Shown one piece after another: positions 55,260 to 64,000 of a DNA stretch of 64,000 bases (the first letter of the stretch is position 1; the number at the start of each line of letters is the position of its first letter). The DNA comes from Leucogyrophana mollusca (lineage: Eukaryota > Basidiomycota > Agaricomycetes > Boletales). The translations under genes were made by a program, and so were the position numbers. The notes beneath the pieces were generated by a model that saw nothing but the letters and a program-made list of their open reading frames with translations, did no database searches and was not told the DNA's origin. The stretch is from assembly GCA_021014945.1 (NCBI GenBank), contig MU266330.1, positions 1-64,000 on the forward strand. Direction: 5' to 3'.

Positions 55260-56703
55260 ATGCCTAGGGGGAAGAAACGAGCGCGTGAAGAGACGCCCGT
55301 AGAGCGGGGCTCGTCCTCGGAGTCGTCTGCACCCCCGGATCCGCCTCCGGTGAAGAAACGTGAGTACGTACCCACCCCCTCCCGTTCTCCTTGCTCTGCT
55401 TACCCCCACAGCTAAACGCGCAGAAACGAAACCATGTCCAGCGTGTGGAGAGCTCATCCCCGTACGACTCCTCGCTGCGCATAACGAGCTGGAGCTGCAG
55501 AGAGTGGAGGAAATCATCAGGAACGTCGGCTCAACTGACGTGCTCGCAGATGACCTTGAGGAAGGGTATGCCTGTCGATTTGCTGTATGTTCTACCCCTG
55601 ACCAAATGTTACAGGCCGAGCTCGAAGTCCCGTCGTTCTGCTGTCAAAGCACGCAAGTCACTCAGTGCAATGAACCCCCAATCTGATGTGACCAACACCG
55701 TCGAGGTCACCGGCAAGGCGATACAAGTGATAACACGCCGTCGAAAGCAGCGCCACGCGAAGCTGAAGGAAATGTCAAAAGATGACGAACTGTCCGTTCT
55801 CCAGGAAGATGGTAGCGGTCAGGCTATATGTCCCGTGTGTTCGCAGACAGTAAGAGGGGACAGAGACGTGGTCGAGGCTCATGTCGACGCATGTCTAGCA
55901 CATGAGAGTCAGAGATTACGGGAACAGGACGAACGTGAGGAAGAGTTTGTCGACGTCGGAAACGCGACGATGAGAGTAACCGACGGTGTGAACCTCAACG
56001 GTAAACATGTCCGCCATGTCTATTTCACCGTAAGTGTTCTGACAAGACTCTCAGGTACAGGTATACATGTGCGAAGTGAGAACGATCAGGATGTAGATGA
56101 CGAGGTGGATGTGGACGGTGACGACGAAGCGATGTTTGGCAACGCGCAGTTCACAGAAGGGGACATCCTCGGGGCTACGACCGACTCACACGAGGCGGAG
56201 ATCGACATCGAAGGCGAACCTATAGCAAGCGGGAGCGGCACCCACCAGACACTTCGTGACCTCGTCGCAGAGGGCAAGATCGTTGGGCGTGGCTCGAGCG
56301 AGAACGTGGAACTCGAAGGCGTCAAAGCCAAGATGGTGGAGGTTATGGGGCTCGGGGATATGGACAAGACGGACCTTGCGATAGTCGCGGCGCGGAAGCA
56401 GTCTGATTCTGCTCCTCTCATTCTGGCGCTCGAGAACAAGATCAAGCAGCTGGTATGTCTCCATGGTCATTCAATTCACCACGACTGAAATCATCCCTCG
56501 CGTAGGAATCCATGCGAGTATCCTCATCAACATCCTCACTATGTCGCATCTGCCTAGACCCTTATACAGAACCTACAGTGTCGACGGGATGTTGGCACAC
56601 CTGTTGTCGAGAATGCTGGCTGCGCTGTCTGGGCTCGACAAAGTTGTGCCCAATATGCAAGCGCATAACAGCCGCAGCGGACCTCAGGAGAGTTTACTTA
56701 TGA
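55260..56703 (+). CDS. RING-type E3 ubiquitin ligase, RNF220-like
   Basis: Five exons: 55260-55359, 55412-55565, 55615-56000, 56055-56452 and 56506-56703, giving 411 aa. A basic, Ser-rich start is followed by a zinc pair 'CPACGELIPVRLLAAHNELE', a middle region with 'AICPVCSQTVRGDRDVVEAH', where C2H-type spacing recalls the RNF220 middle domain, an acidic linker, and a C-terminal C3HC4 RING from Cys359: 'CRICLDPYTEP', 'GCWHTCCRECWLRC' and 'KLCPICKRIT'. RNF220 family ligases are nuclear; the substrate here is unknown. At intron 3 two acceptors 6 bp apart are both in frame. The spliced frame ends at 56703. Confidence 0.85.
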
Positions 56704-57568
56704 TCCCGCCACTACATATACATTTGGCCCTCGTCTACGTTCTTAATTGCTGTGTCCTGCTCTGAAATACAAGTTGTTAGCACGTTATCCGGTTGACTAC
56801 GTTCCAACCACAAAGACGCGTAGGGGAGCTCATATCTGGCCTTGTCATGTCTACACGTGCAGGCACGCCATAAACCAATTCCTGAAAGAACGGTTACAGA
56901 CGGCAGATTCAGAGTACGATATCGTACCACCACATGTATAATCATTGCTCAACGTCAAACACATGAGAAGACTCACGTTAGTAATTCACCAAGCACTGTC
57001 CGGCTGTTCAGAATGGAACTCGGATAGAGCGCCAACGCAGATGCAGAAAATGGGGAGTGTTTTGGGATCTAGGATGAATTATATGGTACATCTGTGCAAC
57101 GGTCTCCTCATAATCATGCAAGTGGGCTAATTAACCTAAATTTTCAGGATGTCAGCTCCGAGGCGGCGGCGGGGAGGCAAGTGGTGCGTACTTGATCAGT
57201 GTGGGCTGGGGTGTGCTCCGCGTGTACCCAATATATATAATAAGCGGTATCCAGCCGTAGTGAAGTGCGGTCTATGGAACAGCGGTGGTTGGTTTCAGTG
57301 ATTCGCTTAAGTGCGAAGAAAAACATACGCGACCGAGTTCAACGACCTTGGTGATGCGTTCCTGCGAAATACGAGGTTAGTCCACAATCATTGCACGAGT
57401 AGAGAGCACGCAACACACACCTTTGTCTCTTCTGAAGGCATTATTATTGATTTTCTGGCGGTTGACGAGGATGTCGGTGAGAGGAAAAGGCAAGACCCAA
57501 ACTTGGAACTCCGACAACTTTTTGAGCTGCATAGATCATCTCGCCTGGGCAGACAAGACAAGACAAAA
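56704..57568. other. 865-bp intergenic stretch
   Basis: No gene or RNA recognised. An open frame runs into the eIF3f start from the left, but only through non-ATG codons. Confidence 0.45.
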
Positions 57569-58769
57569 ATGCCTCTGGGACCCTCCTCATCCGCAATTTA
57601 CCTCCAAAATACATCCTCGTCGGTCAATGCCGCCCCAGGGTACGCTCCCCCTCCAAATCCCTCTAATCGCGCGCAGTGCACTCACATAATAACAGGCGCA
57701 CACCGACGGCGGTCACGATCCACCCCGTAGCGCTGTTCTCGATCTTGGACCACTACCTCAGGCGCACGGACGCCCAGGAGCGTGTGATCGGAACTCTCCT
57801 TGGGACGCGCACGGACACTGAGATCGAGGTGCGCTCGTCGTTCGCGGTGCTCCATAGCGAGACCTCGGAGCAGGTCGCAGTGGATATGGAGTACCACCGC
57901 TCGATGTATGAGCTGCATCATAAGGTAAACCCGAAGGAGATTATCGTTGGGTGGTAAGTGCGGTTTTGTTTTTTGTTACGATAAAAATGACAAGGCGTAA
58001 TGGGTGGTGTTGCCGTAGGTATTCAACAGGATCGAACCTGAACACGTATTCTGCCCTCATACAAAATTTTTACTCGCAAGAGACGGCACCTCATCAGGCC
58101 ATTCACGTCGCTCTGGATACTGGCGTCGAGGATGGCAAGAGTGCAGGTGTAAAAGCATATGTCAGGTAGAATTCCTCCCGCAAAGCACCACAATTATATC
58201 ATTCATCGTATTCATCAGCTCGCCAATCGGCATATTCCCCAAACCAGAAAACTGCGTATTTGTCCCAATTCCCTGCGAACTTCGTTTCCACGAAGCAGAA
58301 CGTAGCGGACGTGAGTTGATTTTGTCCCTGTGTTGTCGCTCTGGGGACCTTAAACTAATTAACCCGCCCAGTCGACCTCCTCACCTCTACAGCCTCCCTC
58401 CCTTCCTCTGAATCACCCCTGCAGCCCGCATCCGACCTCGAGATTTTCGATCAGTCGCTGCAGAGCGTCCAGGACATGCTGGATCGTGTCCTCGGCTACG
58501 TCCAAAAAGTGCTCGCAGGGGAAGTCGAGGGCGACCGCGCGGTAGGGCGCTACCTCATGGACACCCTCGGTGCGAGCACGGATGATATCGAAAAAGGCGG
58601 GTTCAACACGAGTCTACAGGTACGCCCCTTCCTCTTTCCTCCTACTTTTTTTTGCTTAGGTGTTTGCCCATCTACTCTCTAGGACACACTGATGATCTCC
58701 TATCTCGCAAACCTCGTCCGATCACAAGCGGAGATATCGTCTCGGTTGGCATTAACGGCCGCCTCGTAG
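57569..58769 (+). CDS. eif3f: Translation initiation factor eIF3 subunit f (MPN domain)
   Basis: Six exons: 57569-57639, 57696-57953, 58019-58165, 58219-58310, 58372-58619 and 58683-58769, giving 300 aa. A short Ser/Pro-rich start precedes an MPN domain: '[19 protein letters not shown]', '[20 protein letters not shown]', '[20 protein letters not shown]' and '[12 protein letters not shown]'. The JAMM metal motif is degenerate, as expected for the non-catalytic eIF3f. The C-terminal half has '[20 protein letters not shown]' and '[20 protein letters not shown]'. It is a core subunit of eIF3 in the cytoplasm. The stop at 58767-58769 lies 29 bp from the stop of ureF on the other strand. Confidence 0.95.
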
Positions 58770-58798
58770 TGATGTGTGCAGATAGGTGTCATACCGAT

Positions 58799-59674
58799 CT
58801 AGCTGTTGAATATACGAGAATGCTGCAAATCGTGCCGTGTAGCGAGGATTTCACCGAGGGGCCAGGTCGTTGCTGGCCCAGCTACGTCTTCATCAGACCA
58901 GCTGGAATCATGAGCGCTCTCAGTCGTGAGCAGCGTGCGTAAGTCTTTGCAACGGACGGTCTCAGCCTCTACCAGAGGGCGTACAGCGTGCAGCAAGATT
59001 TGCTGGGCATTGTAAGGACCAAGCGTGTTAAGTCGCACTCCAGCCGATAGCAGACTGCGTGCATGAAGAAACAAGTGCAAAAATTGGGAGCGTTCTGCAT
59101 GACTCCGTTGTCAGCAAGCGTACTCTACAGGGATCGTGATCAACGTGCCGAGTGACAATCCCAGCGCGCCTGTCAGGACACCCCAGCAGATAGGAAGGTG
59201 TCCGTGTGTTTCTTCCCGCCTGATCATCAACTTCAGCCTGTCGACAAGTGTCGCTAGGCGTGCTTCGTGTGGAGGCTGTGGGCCTTTGGTCGGTCGAGAG
59301 AAACCCTTTGAGTATAGCGTCAGCAGTGCGACTCCCTGCGACTTGGACGCGCGTTTGGTGACGTGGTTCAAAGTCATGGCCTCGTACAGCTCATCCAAGG
59401 CCACGATGTCGGCCAGGGCTGCATCGATCAATGGCTCTTCCTGCGCTGAATATGTAGCCACGACGCGATGCACATCGGATACAAAAGGTAGCGCGCTGCG
59501 TGCGTATGTTCCAAGACTGTCGTGGACGAAATTGATGGTACCATCCGTGGCCGATCCTGAGGATATAAATCCATGTTTGACGTAGGACTCAAAGCCAGAG
59601 GACGCAACAAAGGAACCTGTAGGCAGATTACTGTCAGCAAGCAATAGTAAAAGATACGTTTCTGAGTCGTCCAT
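58799..59674 (-). CDS. ureF: Urease accessory protein UreF
   Basis: Two minus-strand exons, 59674-59149 and 59094-58799, give 273 aa. UreF landmarks: 'LLLLADSNLPTGSFVASSGF', 'ESYVKHGFI', 'CWGVLTGALGLSL', then 'FLHARSLLSAGVRLNTLGPY', 'NAQQILLHAVRPLVE' and 'WPLGEILATRHDLQHSRIF'. UreF acts with UreD/H and UreG to insert nickel into urease. The intron 59148-59095 (54 bp) begins with GC rather than GT; only this choice restores the frame and gives 'SLERSQFLHL'. The start is the first ATG of the conserved region; a longer frame upstream is not conserved and would overlap the AFG1 promoter. Confidence 0.9.
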
Positions 59675-59898
59675 GATTGTAGAGCGTATGTTTTCGGGGA
59701 CGGCAACGGAACGGAACCGGCTAAACCGGGATGTGGCGGGATTTGAGTGGGAGGCTCCTCTGTGATTAACGACTACCACGGCCGCCTCACTTGGCTTGGG
59801 AATCCAGAGTATCTTGGCTATCTTTTTCTTGCATACCCCGGCTGTTGGGATCTTTTCTTCTTCTTGCATAGAATATTCGCCTCTCGTTTTCGGCCACG

Positions 59899-61919
59899 AT
59901 GAAGACGAGCATTGTGCGGCCGCACCTGCTCCGTCCTCGTCATCGGCTCCTATTGGCCGTGCGCCCTCGGAATCGCCCTTTGAGCACTTCAAGGCCGGTT
60001 AGTTCGTCCCAGCCGCAGGGAAAGGCCTTCAATTCGTCACTGGCACTCGATTCCGCTAGTAACCTCGCCGAGGCGTCCATATTGAATCGTTCCGAGGTCA
60101 CTAATGTCCTTACTGCCGCACAGAAAGGTGGGTGTTCACTGCAGTATCATCCGTAAGTCGATGCTTATCAGGTGTGGCTCAGGAGCGCTGTCACCGATAC
60201 AGCAGTACCAGAAACTCGTCCAGACGGGTGCATTGCGGAGTGACGAACATCAGACCCGCATTATCGCGCAGCTGCAGCATTTTCACGACCAGCTCATTAC
60301 TTACTCTCCACCTCTGATACCAGATTCGTCCACGCAAGGATCGATAGTAAGTCACACAGCATCCTTGACTATTCGCGCGGTATTCATAGACACCCAATAC
60401 GAAGATATCACGTCTCTTCTCCCGTGAACCCCAAACACCCGCGATACCACCAGAGCAGGTTCCTAAGGGGCTATACCTCTACGGAGACGTCGGAACTGGG
60501 AAAACAATGCTTATGGACCTGTTCTACCAGACACTACCCACGTCGATAACGCGGAAACGACGAGTCCATTTCCACGCCTTTATGATTGACGTCCACAAAC
60601 GCGTTCACGCTGCCAAAGCTGCTATGGGATACAAAGGGGGCGATCCAATATTGCCAGTCGCGCGAGATTTGGCGAACGAGGCCTATGTGCTCTGCTTTGA
60701 CGAGTTTCAGGTGTGGTGAAGCTTAGCTGAACGCGTTTTCGTACTACGACTCATACATTGGATTTTTCTCAAAGGTGACCGACATTGCGGATGCGATGAT
60801 TCTAAGACGTCTTTTGGAGAACTTGATGAACCATGGTGTGGTTTGTGTCATCACGTCCAAGTAACAACCCTCTCCTCTCCTCTGAGGCGAAATAGCTAAC
60901 TATTTGACGCGTAGTCGACATCCAGACGATCTTTACAAGAACGGGATACAACGTTCCAGCTTTATTCCAGCGATAGAATTGCTCAAGACGCGCTTTGAAG
61001 TGACTGACTTAGATTCCGGAACAGGTCAGCACTCCCTCCTTGCACACTACAGCCTAACGGGACAGCTGATACTTGGACGCCAATGTAGATTATAGACGCA
61101 TACCCCGCGTACTCTCTCACGTCTACTACCACCCCCTCACCTCGGAGAACCGTGCGGAGGTCGACAAAATCTTCACCTCCATCACCTCTGACGACAAATC
61201 CGACCCCGTCATCACGAATCGCCCGTTGATGACATGGGGCAGAACCCTTCACGTGCCAGAAAGCACGAGCAAAGTTGCAAAGTTCACATTCGCAGACCTG
61301 TGCGGGAATCCGCTGAGTGCCGCCGATTACTTGGAGGTGACGAAGCAGTTCCCGACGGTGTTCGTGCTCGACGTGCCAAAGATGGGGATGGACAAGAAGG
61401 ATATGGTGCGTCTTTAGTGAGGCCTTGCAGATGGGGGTAGCTGATCACGTACCCTGGACAGGCCCGGAGATTTATCACGTTTATAGATGGTTCGCTTGCC
61501 TTATCTACTCGTGGTCGAATTTGTGCTGATCTTAAGCTTCATCTGCAGCATGCTATGAGAGCAAGGTGAATTCAATGATCTCAACGTCACCTTCGCACCA
61601 AACTCACCATTTCTGTGCTAGACTAAGCTTTTCGTCACATCAGAAGTCCCAATATACCAGGTGTTCTCAGACGAGTCTGCCGAAGGCAATAAGGGGATGT
61701 CAGATCACATGCGCAGTGTTATGGACGACCTCGTGCGTTTCCCCACCACTACTCACTCTCTAGCCTTACTCAGCTACTAACCAGGGACTTCCGAGCGACA
61801 TCGTTGGCAGTAGCGCTATGTTCACGGGAGAAGAGGAAGTGTTCGCGTTCGCAAGAGCGTGCTCGCGGCTGGTGCAGATGGGGAGCAAGGAGTGGGCAGA
61901 GAGTGCTGGGCAGATGTAG
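59899..61919 (+). CDS. AFG1: AFG1-like mitochondrial AAA ATPase (LACE1 family)
   Basis: Ten exons: 59899-60127, 60183-60346, 60390-60710, 60775-60860, 60915-61024, 61089-61405, 61462-61489, 61549-61565, 61622-61732 and 61785-61919, giving 505 aa. The N-terminus is Arg-rich ('MKTSIVRPHLLRPRHRLLLA'), a mitochondrial presequence. The AFG1 ATPase has Walker A 'GDVGTGKTMLMDLF', Walker B 'VLCFDEFQVTDIADAMIL', 'GVVCVITSNRHPDDLYKNGI' and the C-terminal 'FVTSEVPIYQVF' and 'SGTDYRRIP' blocks. AFG1 helps degrade or assemble mitochondrially encoded complex IV subunits at the inner membrane. One exon is 17 bp and another 28 bp. The first intron uses the acceptor at 60182, the only choice that keeps frame. 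Confidence 0.93.
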
Positions 61920-62567
61920 ATTCCGATCTGGGTTTGGTGACTGTATCTTTCGCTGCACATCTCTATACGGTACGGATGGCTAATCATGCTTTGTTTGTAT
62001 CGGTATATTTGGTGCTTTTGTGTGGTATTGGAGGGACCGTAAAGGGTGCGCAGCCCCACCATGATGGAAGCAGCTTCAACGATCTTTCCGCCGGAAAATC
62101 ATTAATCTCCCCTTTTCTCTATGCATTGGCTGACCGGGTATTTCATCAGATTGTCTTCTGGTAAGTTCACTCAAATCTTTTCGTAACCTTCAGATCACGT
62201 CAACGTTAACCCCTTTCATCATTCTAACAACTTCACAGTTATGCTCATAAAAGGGATATGACTCGAGCACTACGGAACGGTTCTCACTGTGAGTCACTCC
62301 TAAGCGAACTTCCCAACGATATATGGCCCAGAGCGTGAAAAAGGCTCTCCTCGTAAGTCTGCCTTACTGTCTGATGACAATTCTGCGGATTCCCCGGGAG
62401 AAAGGACATTCTCCTAGCCAAGACGCAGATTCCTCGCTTGTCGCTCTCGGGATTTGTCACTTGCAATGTGCAACCCCCTGTCGTAAAACGGCGTCTGTGG
62501 TAGAAGTATAAAAGCCTGGCATTGGACTAAGTGCGGCATAACACTCTCATCACAATCACCAACAGCA
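61920..62567. other. Intergenic stretch
   Basis: 648 bp. It contains a short frame with a signal-like start near 61976 that I do not support as a gene, and a TATAAAA at 62507-62513 for the next gene. Confidence 0.45.
62507..62513 (+). promoter_or_regulatory. TATA box of the alpha/beta-barrel protein gene
   Basis: TATAAAA about 60 bp upstream of the ATG at 62568. Confidence 0.6.
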
Positions 62568-63283
62568 ATGGCGACTCCAGTTACTGAGGTCTTGACGCTC
62601 ACGAGCAATGAGTTAATGAGTACCTCCGACAACCCGCGCGAGTGTGCAGAGATAATCAAGAACTTTTCTGGCTTCCAGAGGTTGTTCTGGGGTAATCGCG
62701 TCCAAGAGCCTGGAGTATATCAGTGGTTCATCGGTGGGTCGTCAGAGATCGTAGAACGCAGGGGCTCATTGACATTTGTTGCTAATTCCAGACTGGGATG
62801 AACGACCCAAGCAGGCCGACCCCGAAGCATCTAAGACCGTAGAAGAGAAGCTGCGCGAAGTCGTCTCACAGCCCCCTGAGCGAAAGCTAGTCGCGTTCAA
62901 GACGTTCCCACACACGCACTGCTTCACAGCGCCCATCACCGAAGTCATCTACGCCACTGCGAAGCCCGATACGGACCTTGAGGAGTTCAAGAAGGTCGTT
63001 GACGTCTCGCTGCAGGCCACGGAAGTTTTCAAGGGGTGCTATGGTACGTCTTGGGGGTATGTCCTAGACACCGAGCGCGAGGTTATGATGGTTGTTGGAT
63101 GGGAGAGTATTGAGGTGCGTCCAATTTACTGCATCCGAGGACCTAACTGTCGATTATTAACCAAATTTTCACTAGGACCACGTCAGCTTCACGAAGACTG
63201 AAGAATTCAGAGTCACCACAGATCCATTCCTTGAACTTGTGTCGAAATCAGGCTTCTACTACATGAAAGCTCACTCCTCATGA
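62568..63283 (+). CDS. Putative dimeric alpha/beta-barrel (ABM-like) protein
   Basis: Three exons, 62568-62733, 62792-63114 and 63176-63283, give 198 aa. No signal peptide or membrane helix is seen. Two repeats of a ferredoxin-like pattern are suggested: 'FSGFQRLFWGNRVQEPGVYQ' plus 'WFIDWDERP', and 'EEFKKVVDVSLQATEVFKGC' plus 'VMMVVGWESIEDHVSFTKTE'. This helix-then-strand order with a Trp in the strand resembles stress-responsive or antibiotic-biosynthesis monooxygenase folds. No cofactor or catalytic residue is recognisable, so function is not assigned. Confidence 0.75.
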
Positions 63284-63633
63284 GCGAAGCTGCGGCAGTT
63301 CTAACCCTGATACATAGGCAGATTAGTTTGTGTTCATCACTGCAAACTGACTAGTTGTTCGATAATTGTAGTAGGGAAAGCCCTGTGTAAATGGCCTCGT
63401 ACCAGTCCGGTCGAAGTTAGCTGCAAATAATAAGTGTTCACGAACTTCCAAATACGGTTGTTTGTTTCTGAAGCTTTTGCCAAACAACGCTTGAAACGAA
63501 TATCACGTGTCCGTGTTGCACGCTAAATACATCTCCAGCCATTTGTAAGGATAGAGTTGCTGGCCCGTTTCATGTCGGCTTCCTGTCCAATCATATATGC
63601 ACATCCTCAGCGCAGCGATACCAATAGTTGAAT
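63284..63633. other. Intergenic stretch
   Basis: 350 bp between the two genes on the same strand; nothing assigned. Confidence 0.45.
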
Positions 63634-64000
63634 ATGGCAGGCGAAATTGCATCACTGCATCAGCTGTCTGTCGAGACACGAGCGAAATTACGGTCCACAC
63701 AAATCTTGACGTCCCTGCCTCAAATTATATCCGAGCTCATGCAGAATTCCCTTGATGCTGGTGCCAGTCAGGTAGACATTGGCGTCGACTGCGAAGAGTG
63801 GACCTGCTGGGTTCGGGATGACGGCGCTGGCATCAGCAAGGACGGGCTAGCACTCATTGGCCGGGGCTCAGAAGAAGGACGATACGGTTCGCTTCATGCA
63901 CGTAGTCCACTATAGCGCGCTTTCCTTATTTTATCTCGACAGGAAGTTCAAAAGCGTACAATCCCGGTTCCCTGGAGTCGGTTTCGACCTTCGGATTTCG
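63634..64000 (+). CDS. MLH3: MutL homologue, MLH3-like (5' part only)
   Basis: Exon 1 is 63634-63886, followed by a 56-bp intron (63887-63942) and exon 2 from 63943 to beyond the window. The start of a GHKL ATPase domain of MutL type is visible: 'KLRSTQILTSLPQIISEL', 'MQNSLDAGASQVDIGVDCEE' (ATP/Mg Asn), 'WVRDDGAGISKDGLALI' (DGxGI) and, after the intron, 'SKAYNPGSLESVSTFGFR'. The start is the ATG at 63634. The pattern of 'LMQNSLDAGA' with 'VDCEEW' suggests Mlh3 rather than Mlh1 or Pms1, but the diagnostic C-terminus is absent. Mlh3 acts with Mlh1 in mismatch repair and meiotic crossover resolution. Confidence 0.85.

Noticed and set aside
61976..62164. Possible 62-aa secreted peptide
   Set aside because: Hydrophobic start and stop present, but no TATA box, no conserved feature and close to the 3' end of AFG1; could be chance.

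Overview
The window reads as nuclear DNA of a filamentous basidiomycete, most likely an Agaricomycete. Nearly every gene is split by short introns (about 43-65 bp) with GT-AG ends. TATA boxes sit 40-90 bp upstream of several small-gene starts. The gene content includes an AA9 lytic polysaccharide monooxygenase, a GH3 beta-glucosidase with a PA14 insert, fungal CVNH proteins and an intron-containing tRNA-Arg. I rebuilt 29 protein-coding genes by following reading frame across GT/GC...AG boundaries. All exon coordinates are hand-derived and every reported coding sequence closes in frame, except the two genes cut by the window ends.

Layout. Positions 1-14.1 kb form a gene-poor accessory region made mostly of duplicated families: two tandem IRG-like dynamin-type GTPases (the first cut by the left edge), two inverted CVNH-domain secreted proteins with identical exon lengths, a lone F-box protein, and four same-strand copies of a ~140-aa secreted protein family. 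Two of those copies lie in a recent ~1.28 kb tandem duplication. From 15 kb onward the window is mostly conserved cellular genes: a thioredoxin-fold protein, a PCI-domain CSN12/Thp1-type protein, a VWA protein with lipidation and PPxY signals, a GCP5-like gamma-tubulin complex component, MGM101, AA9, a PPIL4-type cyclophilin, a BTB protein, P5C dehydrogenase, a DUF1992 (DNAJC28-like) protein, a small orphan, a membrane-anchored ubiquitin protease, tRNA-Arg, CDC7, a tail-anchored PPxY protein, an Aro8-like aminotransferase, a WHI3-like RNA-binding protein, GH3 beta-glucosidase, an RNF220-like RING ligase, eIF3f, UreF, AFG1, an alpha/beta-barrel protein and the 5' end of an MLH3-like gene.

Organisation. 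There is no biosynthetic cluster. Several neighbours are head-to-head with short shared promoters (GCP5-like/MGM101, 240 bp; ureF/AFG1, 224 bp; GH3/RNF220-like, about 550 bp; AA9/cyclophilin, about 560 bp). eIF3f and ureF converge with only 29 bp between their stop codons. Functional themes recur but are not physically linked: mitochondrial maintenance (MGM101, AFG1, the DUF1992 protein, P5C dehydrogenase), ubiquitin signalling (UBP, RNF220-like, F-box, PPxY adaptors) and plant-biomass attack (AA9, GH3).

The part most likely to hold something undescribed is the left accessory region, chiefly the fungal IRG-like GTPases with an N-terminal coiled coil and a predicted myristoylation signal, next to lectin-type and orphan secreted proteins.
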